Positions 1 through 8,286 of a stretch of 44,055 nucleotides of DNA are shown here, piece by piece. Below the pieces are notes generated by a model. That model saw only the letters and a list, made by a program, of their open reading frames with translations, ran no database searches and had not been told where the DNA came from. The translations under genes and the position numbers were made by a program. Origin of the DNA: Actinomycetota bacterium (GTDB taxonomy: Bacteria; Actinomycetota; Actinomycetes; Mycobacteriales; Micromonosporaceae); contig VAWN01000099.1 of assembly GCA_005885555.1 (NCBI GenBank), positions 1-44,055 of the forward strand, written 5' to 3'. Position 1 is the first letter of the stretch, and every line of letters starts with the position of its first letter.

Positions 1-1188
1 CGCCGCCTCGGCTTCACCGGCGAGCTGGCGGTACTGGGCGACGAGCCGCTCTACGACCGGCCGGCCTGCTCCAAGGGCGTGCTGTCCGGGCACCAGAAGC
101 CGGCCGACGTCCGGCTGCCCGCCTCCGAGGCGCCGATGGACCTGCGGCTGGGCCGGCGGGCCGCGGTGCTGGACCCGTTCGCGCATCTGGTGTGCACCGA
201 CGACGGCGAGGTTTTCGAGTACGACGGGCTGGTGCTCGCCACCGGTGCCGCGCCGGTGGTACCGCCCGGCTGGCCGGTCGGCGAACCGGGGCTGCACACC
301 CTGCACACGCTGTCCGACGCCTGGACGGTACGGCAGGAGCTGTACCGCGCGGAGCGGGTCGCCGTCGTCGGTGGCGGCCTGACCGGCTGCGAGGCGGCCT
401 GTGCGGTACGGGGACTGGCCCGCCGCGCGGTCATCATCGACTCGAAGCCCTGCCTGATGTACCGCGCCCTCGGCGAGACGGTCGGCACGCTGATGACCGA
501 GGCCCACCAGGCCGCCGGGATCGAGACCCGCCTCGGTCGCCGGGTCGCCGCGGTGGAACGGCGGCGCAACCGGTGGCGGCTGACCCTCGACGACGGCGAG
601 TACCTCGTCGCCGACCTGGTACTGGTCACCGCCGGCGAGCGGCCGGACACCGGCTGGCTGTCCGGCTCCGGGCTGGACATCAGCGACGGCGTGCTGTGCG
701 ACGCGAGCCTGCGGGTACGGCAGGCCGAGGCCATCGTCGCCGCCGGTGTGGTGGCCCGCTGGCCGAACCTGCGCTTCGGTACCGCGAATGTCCGATGTGG
801 ACAGTGGATCGGCGCGATGGAACAGGGCCGGGCGGCGGCCGCCACGCTGCTGGCCGGCGACCGGCCCGCGCCACCGGTCACCCTGCTGCCGCGCTTCTGG
901 TCCCAGCAGGGCGACCTGCGCATCCAGGCGTGCGGCGACCTGAACCCCGGCGCGGACGTCGCGCTGACCCGGCTGCGGCCGGGCCGGTCCGACGCCGCCC
1001 GGTCCGGCCTGCTGGCCATGTTCTACCGCGCGGGACGGCTGACCGGCCTGGTCGCCGTCAACTCCCCGCGCGCCTTCACGTCGAGTACCCGTGCGCTTCT
1101 GCATGAGGTACCGCCCGACGTGGTCCCCGAAACCCCTATCTACGAGCGAGGCAACGATGCCCCTGCGCCAGCGCACGCGTACAACTAG
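1..1188 (+). CDS. FAD-dependent NAD(P)H oxidoreductase, ferredoxin-reductase type (5' end outside window)
   Basis: The reading frame is open from base 1 and runs to TAG at 1186-1188, so the N-terminal FAD-binding GxGxxG lies upstream of the window. The first visible residues (GDEPLYDRPACSKGVLSG) match the second FAD-contact region of ferredoxin/rubredoxin/putidaredoxin reductases. Further in are ATGAAPVVPP, the NAD(P)H-binding Rossmann motif VAVVGGGLTGCEAA (codons near 360-400), and a reductase C-terminal segment (FWSQQGDLRIQACGDLNPG). Members pass electrons from NAD(P)H to a small iron-sulfur protein that serves a P450 or Rieske oxygenase. No ferredoxin or oxygenase is visible, so the partner is unknown. 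The next gene begins 32 nt before this stop in another frame, which suggests translational coupling. Family call is secure; substrate partner is not. Confidence 0.88.
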   Translation, partial: RRLGFTGELAVLGDEPLYDRPACSKGVLSGHQKPADVRLPASEAPMDLRLGRRAAVLDPFAHLVCTDDGEVFEYDGLVLATGAAPVVPPGWPVGEPGLHTLHTLSDAWTVRQELYRAERVAVVGGGLTGCEAACAVRGLARRAVIIDSKPCLMYRALGETVGTLMTEAHQAAGIETRLGRRVAAVERRRNRWRLTLDDGEYLVADLVLVTAGERPDTGWLSGSGLDISDGVLCDASLRVRQAEAIVAAGVVARWPNLRFGTANVRCGQWIGAMEQGRAAAATLLAGDRPAPPVTLLPRFWSQQGDLRIQACGDLNPGADVALTRLRPGRSDAARSGLLAMFYRAGRLTGLVAVNSPRAFTSSTRALLHEVPPDVVPETPIYERGNDAPAPAHAYN

Positions 1189-2425
1189 TCGCACCGGACG
1201 GCCGCGCCGCACGATGCTCGTCGTGGCGTCCGTCGCCGTTCCACTGGTCCTCGTCGGCGGCGCCGGTGTGGTGCTCGCCGCGACGGCTCCGCCGGCCGTG
1301 GCACCCGACCCCGCCGCGGCACCCGCGGCACCCGCGGATCCCAACCCCAACTGTTCGCTCATCGTGCCGGCGGATCCGTTGTCCGCCAAGGGTCTGGCCA
1401 CGCCGTACCAGCTCGTCGCGACCGACCGCCGCCAGGGCGCGTGCCACGAGTCCAACGACGCGCAGGCCGCCTTCGTCGAGGCCGCGGTGCTGAACCCGGC
1501 CACCGGTGCGGTGAGCGTGTACCACCCGCTGGTCGTGGACCGCGGTACCCAGCCGGCCGCCGCCCCGGTCACCCCGGCGCTGCCGGCCGGTGCCGTGGTC
1601 GGCGTCTGGTTCGGGTACAACGGCGACACCCTGACGCTGCGTGGCGCGCCGGCCGCGGCCAAGTGCGTCAACGGGATGGGCAACTCGACGTTCGGCCAGT
1701 ACGCGTACTGCAACGCGCCGGCCTTCTTCACCGCCGCGAACGCCGCCGTCACGGCGAAGAAGCTCACGGTACCCGCGGCGCAGACCGCCAAGGACGGCCT
1801 GCCCTGCCCGACGGTGCGCGACTTCGCGGTGGTCGACCAGGACCAGAGCGACAACGTGGTCAGCTCGTACCTGATCCTCGGCACCGGCCGCACCGCGCAG
1901 GACACCGCCGCCAACCGCACCCGGTTCGGCAACCGCGCCACCCGGATGACCAACGGCAGCGACAACGGACTCGTCGACCGGTTCGTCGACCCGGCGCTGG
2001 GCTGCACCGCGTGGACCGCGCCGGACCTCGGCGACCCGGGGGCCAACAGCCCGGCCCTGGCGCTCAACGAGCTGCAGGCGGCCGCGAATGCCAAGGCGCC
2101 GATCGCACTGGTACCCACCAACGACCCGATGACGCTGGTGAACGACAAGCCGAGCGTGGCCAAGACGAACCTGTACCGGGCCGGCGTCGACCAGCCGGCG
2201 CTGGCCGCGGGCGCGGACACCGGCCGGGCGTACTGCCGCATGATGGTCGCCGTCCAGCAGGCCCGGCTGCGCCGCGACCGGGCACTGTTCCGCGCGGCGC
2301 CGTCGCCGGATGCGGGTACCAGCCTGTACACGTTCCTCGTCCAGCGGCTGCACGCCTCCTACGATTCGCTCGGCTGCGCCGCTCTGCTCGGCCGCCCCAA
2401 CCCGATCCCAGCCACCGCCGCATAG
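1157..2425 (+). CDS. Secreted protein of unknown function
   Basis: The chosen start is the ATG at 1157, after a GCGAGG ribosome site. A longer in-frame extension to 1091 would lie inside the upstream gene and would bury the signal peptide. The 422-residue product begins with a twin-Arg-rich n-region (RTGRPRRT), then a hydrophobic segment (VVASVAVPLVLVGGAGVVLAA, about residues 21-41), then an Ala/Pro-rich linker and a mature domain with several cysteines (NPNCS, GACHES, AKCVNG, YAYCNAP, LPCPTV, LGCTAW, AYCRMM, LGCAAL). These could form disulfides outside the cell. I recognise no catalytic motif and cannot place it in a named family. The start lies within the end of the flavoprotein gene, so the two may be co-transcribed. 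A palindromic element follows the stop. Confidence 0.72.
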   Translation: MPLRQRTRTTSRTGRPRRTMLVVASVAVPLVLVGGAGVVLAATAPPAVAPDPAAAPAAPADPNPNCSLIVPADPLSAKGLATPYQLVATDRRQGACHESNDAQAAFVEAAVLNPATGAVSVYHPLVVDRGTQPAAAPVTPALPAGAVVGVWFGYNGDTLTLRGAPAAAKCVNGMGNSTFGQYAYCNAPAFFTAANAAVTAKKLTVPAAQTAKDGLPCPTVRDFAVVDQDQSDNVVSSYLILGTGRTAQDTAANRTRFGNRATRMTNGSDNGLVDRFVDPALGCTAWTAPDLGDPGANSPALALNELQAAANAKAPIALVPTNDPMTLVNDKPSVAKTNLYRAGVDQPALAAGADTGRAYCRMMVAVQQARLRRDRALFRAAPSPDAGTSLYTFLVQRLHASYDSLGCAALLGRPNPIPATAA

Positions 2426-2474
2426 TCCCCGCCGTCCCCACCGCCCCCGCGCCCGCCCCCTCCCCCTCTCCCGC

Positions 2475-2544
2475 CGATCTTGGACTTGTGTCCATGACAT
2501 AACGGACTTCGCTCCGCGAGTCGGGCACCACAAGTCCAAGATCG
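2475..2544. repeat. Palindromic intergenic element, copy 1 (terminator-like)
   Basis: There is a perfect 16-bp inverted repeat, CGATCTTGGACTTGTG (2475-2490) with its complement at 2529-2544. The 38-nt interior can form smaller hairpins (for example GTCC...GGAC at 2490-2505). It lies 49 nt after the stop of the secreted protein gene and before aidB. The outer core ATCTTGGAC / GTCCAAGAT is shared with copies at 4187-4232 and 20327-20387. A terminator role is inferred from position; there is no T-tract. Confidence 0.75.
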
Positions 2545-2587
2545 CGGGGGGCGGGGGCGCGCGGGGGGCGGGCGTAGCATCGCGGAC

Positions 2588-4186
2588 GTGACGCACGTCG
2601 TGACCAACCAGCCACCGCCGCTGGTTGGTCACGACGTCGCCGCCGACCCGGTGCTGCTGGCCGCCGTCGAGCGCGAGGGCGCCGGGTGGTACCTCGACGA
2701 GCTGCACCGCCTCGGCAAGCTCGCCGGTGGCGAGGAGGCGCAGCGGTGGGGCGAGGAGGCCAACCGGTACCCGCCGGTGCTGCGCACACACGACCGGTAC
2801 GGCAACCGGATCGACGAGGTGGACTTCCACCCGGCCTGGCACGCGCTGCTCGACACCGCGGTCGGTGCGGGGCTGGCCGGCGCGCCGTGGGCCGATCCGC
2901 GGCCGGGTGCCCACGTCGCCCGCGCCGCCGGCCTGTTCGTGTGGGCGCAGGTCGAGCAGGGGCACACCTGCCCGGTGTCGATGACCTACGCCGCCGTACC
3001 GGCCCTGCGCGCGGCGCCCGACCTCGCCGCGCGGTACGAGCCGCTGCTGACCAGCCGCGCGTACGACTTCGGGCTGCGGGCTCCGGCGACCAAGCGCGGG
3101 CTGCTGGCCGGCATGGGGATGACCGAGAAGCAGGGCGGCTCCGACGTGCGCGCCAACACCACGACCGCCACCGCCGGCGGGGACGGCACCTGGCTGCTGC
3201 GCGGGCACAAGTGGTTCACCAGCGCGCCGATGAGCGACGTGTTCCTGGTGCTCGCCCAGGCACCGGCCGGGCTGTCCTGCTTCCTGGTACCGCGGGTGCT
3301 GCCCGACGGTACCCGTAACGTCTTCCGCATCCAGCGGCTGAAGGACAAGCTGGGCAACCGGAGCAACGCCAGCGCCGAGCCGGAGTTCGACGGTACCGTC
3401 GGCTGGCTCGTCGGCCCGGAGGGCCGGGGTGTGGCCACCATCATCCAGATGGTGGCGCTGACCCGGCTGGACTGCGGGATCGGCTCGGCGGCCGGGATGC
3501 GCGCGGCGCTGGCGCAGGCGGCGCACCACTGCCGGCACCGGCGGGCGTTCGGTGCGCGGCTGGTCGAGCAGCCGCTGATGCGCAACGTGCTCGCCGACCT
3601 GGCGCTGGAGTCGGAGGCGGCGCTGTCGCTGGCGGTGCGGGTGGCCGGCGCGGTGGACCGGTCCGAGCGCGCGTTCGGGCGGCTGGCGACGGCCGTCGCG
3701 AAGTACTGGATCTGCAAGCGCCAGCCGGCGTTCGTCGCGGAGGCGCTGGAATGCCTGGGCGGCAACGGTTACGTCGAGGAGTCCGGCATGCCGCGGCGGT
3801 ACCGGGAGGCGCCGCTCAACGGCATCTGGGAGGGCTCGGGCAACGTCACCGCGCTGGACGTGCTGCGGACGCTGTCCCGGTCGCCGGACAGCCTCGACGC
3901 CTACGCGGCCGAGGTGCGACCGGCGGCGCACGCCGACCGGCGGCTGGCGGCGGCGTGGTCGTCGCTGTGCGCGGAACTCACCGATACATCCAATCTCGAG
4001 ACGCGTGCGCGGTGGCTGGTGGAGCGGCTGGCCGTGGTGCTGCAGGGCGCGCTGCTGGTGCGGTACGCGCCGGGGGCGGTGGCCGACGCGTTCTGCGCGA
4101 GCCGGCTGTCCTCTTCGTCCGGCGTGGCGTTCGGTACCCTGCCCGCGGGCGTGGACTTCGCCGGGTTGCTCGCGCGGATTCCCTGA
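2588..4186 (+). CDS. aidB: AidB-like acyl-CoA dehydrogenase family flavoprotein
   Basis: This 532-residue protein matches AidB along its whole length. It has the N-terminal signature VTNQPPPLVGHDV (residues 5-17), the FAD/substrate segment GMGMTEKQGGSDVRANTT (about 175-192), HKWFTSAP, the block RLKDKLGNRSNASAEPEF (about 251-268), CKRQPAFVAEALECLGGNGYVEES, and IWEGSGNV near residue 420. AidB belongs to the acyl-CoA dehydrogenase fold, binds FAD and DNA, and in E. coli is part of the adaptive response to alkylation; its true reaction is unsettled. The GTG at 2588 is chosen because it gives the family-typical N-terminus. No ada or alkA is nearby. A long inverted repeat covers codons 3-17, and a palindromic element starts at the base after the stop. 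Confidence 0.93.
   Translation: MTHVVTNQPPPLVGHDVAADPVLLAAVEREGAGWYLDELHRLGKLAGGEEAQRWGEEANRYPPVLRTHDRYGNRIDEVDFHPAWHALLDTAVGAGLAGAPWADPRPGAHVARAAGLFVWAQVEQGHTCPVSMTYAAVPALRAAPDLAARYEPLLTSRAYDFGLRAPATKRGLLAGMGMTEKQGGSDVRANTTTATAGGDGTWLLRGHKWFTSAPMSDVFLVLAQAPAGLSCFLVPRVLPDGTRNVFRIQRLKDKLGNRSNASAEPEFDGTVGWLVGPEGRGVATIIQMVALTRLDCGIGSAAGMRAALAQAAHHCRHRRAFGARLVEQPLMRNVLADLALESEAALSLAVRVAGAVDRSERAFGRLATAVAKYWICKRQPAFVAEALECLGGNGYVEESGMPRRYREAPLNGIWEGSGNVTALDVLRTLSRSPDSLDAYAAEVRPAAHADRRLAAAWSSLCAELTDTSNLETRARWLVERLAVVLQGALLVRYAPGAVADAFCASRLSSSSGVAFGTLPAGVDFAGLLARIP
2595..2637. promoter_or_regulatory. 18-bp perfect inverted repeat across the 5' end of aidB
   Basis: ACGTCGTGACCAACCAGC at 2595-2612 is followed by a 7-nt loop and its exact complement at 2620-2637. 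It starts 5 nt after the GTG start codon. As RNA it would form an 18-bp hairpin just inside the coding region; as DNA it could be an operator. The same bases encode the conserved AidB N-terminus (VTNQPPPLVGHDV), so the sequence carries two constraints. The repeat is seen directly; the regulatory role is inferred. Confidence 0.6.
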
Positions 4187-4232
4187 ATCTTGGACGCTGG
4201 TACCCCTGGCAGGGGGTGCACGCGTCCAAGAT
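4187..4232. repeat. Palindromic intergenic element, copy 2 (terminator-like)
   Basis: ATCTTGGACGC (4187-4197) pairs with GCGTCCAAGAT (4222-4232). Inside is a second hairpin, CCCCT-GGC-AGGGG (4203-4215). The left arm begins at the base immediately after the aidB stop codon. It shares outer arms and inner C-run/G-run hairpin with copy 3. Likely ends aidB transcription; no T-tract is present. Confidence 0.75.
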
Positions 4233-4330
4233 CCGGAGCGGCGGCCTCCGCTGGCGGGCGCCGGCCGTGGCCGCCAGACCGGAATCTTTCGCCATACTGA
4301 TACGCATCCCGCTTCGCGGGCCCCAGTGTA

Positions 4331-4359
4331 TTGACGTGAGTCGAATGGTCCGGTAAGCA
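4331..4359 (+). promoter_or_regulatory. Candidate promoter of the GH59 gene
   Basis: TTGACG (4331-4336), a 17-nt spacer and TAAGCA (4354-4359) form a sigma-70-like pair. The -10 ends 7 nt before the ATG at 4367 and no Shine-Dalgarno sequence is present, so the transcript may be leaderless. The -10 lacks the usual final T, hence moderate confidence. Confidence 0.4.
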
Positions 4360-4366
4360 CTGCGGC

Positions 4367-6727
4367 ATGAGTCATCGGATCTTTCGCCTTGCTCCGGTCG
4401 CGGCCCTCGTCGCCGGCCTCGCCCTCGCGATACCCGTCGCGCACGCCGCGACGACGACCACGATCACCGTCAACGGGACCGCGGGCGGCCGTACCTTCGA
4501 CGGGGTCGGCGCCATCAGCGGCGGCGGCGGCAACAGCCGGCTGCTCGTGGACTACCCGGAGCCGCAGCGCTCGCAGGTGCTGGACTACCTGTTCAAGCCG
4601 GGGTTCGGCGCCGCGGTGCAGGTGCTGAAGATCGAGATCGGCGGGGACGCCAACTCCACCGACGGCTCAGAGCCCAGCATCGAGCACGTGAAGGGCACCG
4701 TGAACTGCTCGGTCGGGTACGAGTTCTGGATCGCCGAGCAGGCCGTCGCGCGTAACCCGAACATCAAGCTCTACGGGCTGCCGTGGGCGGCGCCCGGCTG
4801 GATCGACAGCGGCGGCAACTACTGGGTACAGAACTCCATCGACTACCTCATCTCCTGGCTGGACTGCGCCAAGTCGCACGGCCTCACCATCACCTACCTC
4901 GGCGGGCGCAACGAGAAGGGGCACAACAAGACCTGGTCGGAGAACCTGCGCGCGGCGCTGAACGCGCACGGGTACAGCGCCGTGAAGGTGGTCAGCGACG
5001 ACAGCGTCGGTTGGAAGGTCGCCGACGACATGGTCGCCGACTCCGCCTTCAAGAACGCGGTGAACATCGTCGGCGTGCACTACCCGTGCGGGTACAAGTC
5101 GGCGTCGACCACGTGCAACTCCACCGCCAACGCGATCGCCACCGGGCGGCCGCTGTGGGCCAGCGAGAACGGTTCGCTGGACGTGGACGCCGGGGCCGCG
5201 GCGCTGATCCGCTCGGTCACCCGCGGGTACCTCGACGGGAAGATGACCGCCTACCTCAACTGGCCGCTGGTCGCCGCGATCACGCCGAACCTGCCGTTCT
5301 CGACCGTCGGGCTCGCGGTCGCCCCGTCGCCGTGGTCCGGCGCGTACCGGCTGGGCAAGGAGACCTGGGCCACCGCACAGGTCACCCAGTTCACCGCGCC
5401 CGGCTGGAAGTTCATCGACTCCGCCTCCGGGTACCTCGGCGGCGACCGGGCCAACGGCAGCTTCGTGAGCCTGAAGTCCACCAACGGCAAGGACTACAGC
5501 ACGATCCTGGAGACCGCCGCCGCCACCGCCGCGCAGGGCATCAGCGTGCACGTCACCGGCGGGCTGTCCACCGGTACCGTGCACGTCTGGGCGACGAACC
5601 TCAACTCCAGCAACGCGAGCAACTACTTCGTCAAGCAGCCGGACATCACCCCGTCGGGCGGCAGCTTCTCGCTGACCCTGCAGCCCGGCTTCGTGTACAG
5701 CCTGACCACCACGACCGGCCAGGGCAAGGGCACCGCCACGAGCCCGGCGCAGCACGGCCTGACGCTGCCGTACAGCGACAACTTCGACGGGTACGCGGTC
5801 AACACCGAGGCGAAGTACGTCGCCGACATGCAGGGCTCGTTCGAGGTGCGCGGGTGCGCCAACGGGCGGACCGGGCGGTGCGTGCAGCAGGTCGCGCCGG
5901 TCAAGCCGATCGAGTGGCAGGGTGACAGCGACGCGTACGCGCTCGCCGGGGACACCGGCTGGCGGGACTACACCGTCTCCATCGACGCGAACTGGCAGCA
6001 GGCCGGCACGATCGAACTGGTCGGCCGGGCGAACACCCAGGCGCGGCCGCAGAGCAAGCAGGCCGGGTACCAGCTGCGGGTCAGCAACGGCGGTGCCTGG
6101 TCGGTGGTCAAGAACGACACCACCGGTACCCTGACCACGCTGGCCAGCGGTAGCACGACGGCACCGGGTACCGGCAAGTGGCACAAGCTGACCCTGGACC
6201 TGCGCGGTACCGCGATCACCGCCAAGCTCGACCAGACCACGCTCGCGACCGTGCACGACAGCTCGTACGCGGCCGGGCAGGTCGCGTTCGGCCTCGTCGG
6301 GTACCAGACCGACCAGTTCGACAACCTCAGCGTCACCGGGTCCAACCCGACCACGACGACCGGCCCGATCACGTCGGGCATCGCCGGCAAGTGCCTGTCC
6401 GCCAACGGTACGGCGAACGGTACCCCGGTGGTGATCGACGACTGCGCGACGGCGAAGCGGTGGACGGTCAGCGCGGGCACGATCCAGCTCGGCAGCCAGT
6501 GCCTGGACGTGACCGGGAAGGGCACCACCGACGGGGTACCGGTCGAGCTGTGGGGCTGCAACGGGCAGACCAACCAGCAGTGGTCGGTCGGGGCGAACTC
6601 GTCGCTCGTGGGCACCGGCTCCGGCAAGTGCCTGGACGATACCGGCAACAGCACGACGAACGGTACCCAGCAGGAGATCTGGACCTGCACCGGCGGCGCC
6701 AACCAGAAATGGTCGCTGCCCGGGTGA
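4367..6727 (+). CDS. Secreted GH59 galactocerebrosidase-like glycosidase with ricin B-type lectin domain
   Basis: The 786-residue product has a Sec signal peptide (cleavage after about VAHA, residue 27). The catalytic region is colinear with animal galactosylceramidase: FDGVGAISGGGGNSRLL, YPEPQRSQVLDYLFKPGFGA, LKIEIGGDANSTDGSEPS, GLPWAAPGWI. The acid/base Glu is E183 (GGRNEKG) and the nucleophile is E267 (LWASENGS). A central beta domain and the GALC-type lectin-like domain (about 470-655, ending QFDNLSVTG) follow. After a Thr-rich linker (TTTTGP) comes an extra beta-trefoil (about 665-786) with QQWSV and QKWSL motifs. GH59 enzymes release beta-linked galactose; the lectin probably holds the enzyme on galactan or glycolipid. 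The residue before the NE pair is Arg, where animal GALC has Trp (GIWNE). The gene appears monocistronic. Confidence 0.92.
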   Translation: MSHRIFRLAPVAALVAGLALAIPVAHAATTTTITVNGTAGGRTFDGVGAISGGGGNSRLLVDYPEPQRSQVLDYLFKPGFGAAVQVLKIEIGGDANSTDGSEPSIEHVKGTVNCSVGYEFWIAEQAVARNPNIKLYGLPWAAPGWIDSGGNYWVQNSIDYLISWLDCAKSHGLTITYLGGRNEKGHNKTWSENLRAALNAHGYSAVKVVSDDSVGWKVADDMVADSAFKNAVNIVGVHYPCGYKSASTTCNSTANAIATGRPLWASENGSLDVDAGAAALIRSVTRGYLDGKMTAYLNWPLVAAITPNLPFSTVGLAVAPSPWSGAYRLGKETWATAQVTQFTAPGWKFIDSASGYLGGDRANGSFVSLKSTNGKDYSTILETAAATAAQGISVHVTGGLSTGTVHVWATNLNSSNASNYFVKQPDITPSGGSFSLTLQPGFVYSLTTTTGQGKGTATSPAQHGLTLPYSDNFDGYAVNTEAKYVADMQGSFEVRGCANGRTGRCVQQVAPVKPIEWQGDSDAYALAGDTGWRDYTVSIDANWQQAGTIELVGRANTQARPQSKQAGYQLRVSNGGAWSVVKNDTTGTLTTLASGSTTAPGTGKWHKLTLDLRGTAITAKLDQTTLATVHDSSYAAGQVAFGLVGYQTDQFDNLSVTGSNPTTTTGPITSGIAGKCLSANGTANGTPVVIDDCATAKRWTVSAGTIQLGSQCLDVTGKGTTDGVPVELWGCNGQTNQQWSVGANSSLVGTGSGKCLDDTGNSTTNGTQQEIWTCTGGANQKWSLPG

Positions 6728-6766
6728 TCTGATGTATCACAGGGGCGGGCGGGCACTCAGTCAGGC

Positions 6767-8269
6767 ATGCAACACAACGCCCGTCCGCCCCGCACCACCC
6801 GGCCGCGCCGGTGGCGGGTCAGCCCGACGCTGGCCCGCGACGACGTGTGGTCCGGTGACCAGCCGATCGTCGCCGGGGTCGAGGACGCCCGCGCGGTACT
6901 CATTGAACTGAACCTGTCCACCGACGCCGAGCCGCGCCGCGTGCTGGACCGCCTGCGCGACGCGTTCCGCCGCCAACTCGGGCTGCCCGAGCCGGAACGG
7001 CTGTCCACCCGGTACGCCCGCGCGCTGCTGACCCGCGACCAGCTCGCCCGGCTGGACCCCGACCGGCTGCCGGCCGGCGACCCGCTGGCCCGGCTGATCA
7101 GCCGGATCTGGCCCGACTACGTCGTCGAGGCGCACCTGGACCGCTCCGCCGCGACGGTCAAGGCGGACGCGGCGACCCGCACCTACGCCGCCGCCGGAAC
7201 CGGCGTCGTGTGGGCCGTGCTGGACAGCGGCATCTGCCCGGAGCACCCGCACTTCCGCGACGGCACGCTGTCCGACGACGCGGTGCTGCCGCTGCACCGC
7301 GATTTCACCTACCTCGTGCGCGGCGATGCGGAACCGGCCGCGCCGGAACCGAAGGACGCGCTGGTCGACCCGGCGGGGCACGGTACCCATGTCGCCGCCA
7401 TCATCGCCGGCGCCGCACCTGCCGGGCCGCTGCACATCGCGTGCCAGGACTGGGTACCGCGGGACGGCGGCGACCTCCCCCGCTGGACCACCCGGACGCT
7501 GGAGCCGGGCCGCATGCTGTCCGGGCTCGCGCCGCAGGCCCGGCTGGTGAGCCTGCGGGTGCTCGACGACAACGAGACCACCTGCACCAGCGCGGTCATC
7601 AAGGCGCTCGACCACGTCCGCGAGGTCAACGGCAACGGCACGAACCCGCGCATCCACGGGGTGAACGTCTCCCTCGGCGTCGCGTACAACGCGCAGGAGT
7701 ACGCCGCCGGGCAGAGCCCGCTGTGCCGCGAGCTGGACCTGCTCGTGGGTACCGGTGTCGTCGCGGTGGTGAGCGCCGGAAACGGCGGTACGGCAACGGA
7801 TCCGTTCAGCGGCGGCGACCCGCACGGCTCGCTGTCCACGATCGCCGACCCGGGCAACGCGGAGAAGGCGATAACCGTCGGCAGCACCCACCGGGACAGC
7901 CCGCACACCTACGGCATCAGCTTCTTCTCCAGCAAGGGCCCCACGCTCGACGGCCGGCGCAAGCCCGACATCGTCGCGCCCGGGGAACGCATCACCTCGG
8001 CGGCGGCCGGCCGGTTCCGCACCCGCAGCGCCGACCTCGCCGGCCTTTCCGACGGGGACGCCTGCTACATCGAGGAGTCCGGTACCTCGCAGGCGGCGCC
8101 GCACGTGTCCGGTGCCATCGCCGCGCTGCTGTCCGCCCGACCGGAGCTCAAGGGCCGGCCGGACCAGGTCAAGAAATACCTGTGCGACAACGCCACCCCG
8201 CTGGGCCGGCACGAGTTCTTCGAGGGCGCCGGCCTGCTCGACCTCATGCGGGTCTTCTCGAACGCCTGA
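6767..8269 (+). CDS. S8 family (subtilisin-like) serine peptidase, apparently cytoplasmic
   Basis: The 500-residue protein carries the full subtilase triad: D153 (WAVLDSGICPEH), H205 (DPAGHGTHVAAI) and S441 (ESGTSQAAPHVSG), with the oxyanion-hole region VVSAGNGG. No signal peptide or membrane segment is visible; the N-terminus is basic (QHNARPPRTTRPRRWRV). Residues about 20-130 form an N-terminal domain that may be a propeptide or a targeting module. An insert of about 40 residues (PLHIACQDWVPRDGGDLPRW) follows the His motif. The alpha/beta hydrolase gene starts 17 nt after the stop with its own ribosome site, so the two form an operon. A cytoplasmic subtilase next to a hydrolase suggests regulated intracellular cleavage; targets are unknown. 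Confidence 0.88.
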   Translation: MQHNARPPRTTRPRRWRVSPTLARDDVWSGDQPIVAGVEDARAVLIELNLSTDAEPRRVLDRLRDAFRRQLGLPEPERLSTRYARALLTRDQLARLDPDRLPAGDPLARLISRIWPDYVVEAHLDRSAATVKADAATRTYAAAGTGVVWAVLDSGICPEHPHFRDGTLSDDAVLPLHRDFTYLVRGDAEPAAPEPKDALVDPAGHGTHVAAIIAGAAPAGPLHIACQDWVPRDGGDLPRWTTRTLEPGRMLSGLAPQARLVSLRVLDDNETTCTSAVIKALDHVREVNGNGTNPRIHGVNVSLGVAYNAQEYAAGQSPLCRELDLLVGTGVVAVVSAGNGGTATDPFSGGDPHGSLSTIADPGNAEKAITVGSTHRDSPHTYGISFFSSKGPTLDGRRKPDIVAPGERITSAAAGRFRTRSADLAGLSDGDACYIEESGTSQAAPHVSGAIAALLSARPELKGRPDQVKKYLCDNATPLGRHEFFEGAGLLDLMRVFSNA

Positions 8270-8286
8270 CGATCGGAGAGTACACA

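Noticed and set aside
1136-4444. A 1102-codon open frame on the minus strand
   Set aside because: It lies antisense to the secreted protein and aidB, which have clear motifs and codon bias. Its translation is low-complexity Arg/Gly/Pro-rich, as expected from an antisense frame in very GC-rich DNA.
7210-8286. N-terminal extension of the alpha/beta hydrolase frame
   Set aside because: It overlaps the subtilase gene in another frame and has antisense-like composition; the GTG at 8287 has a proper ribosome site.
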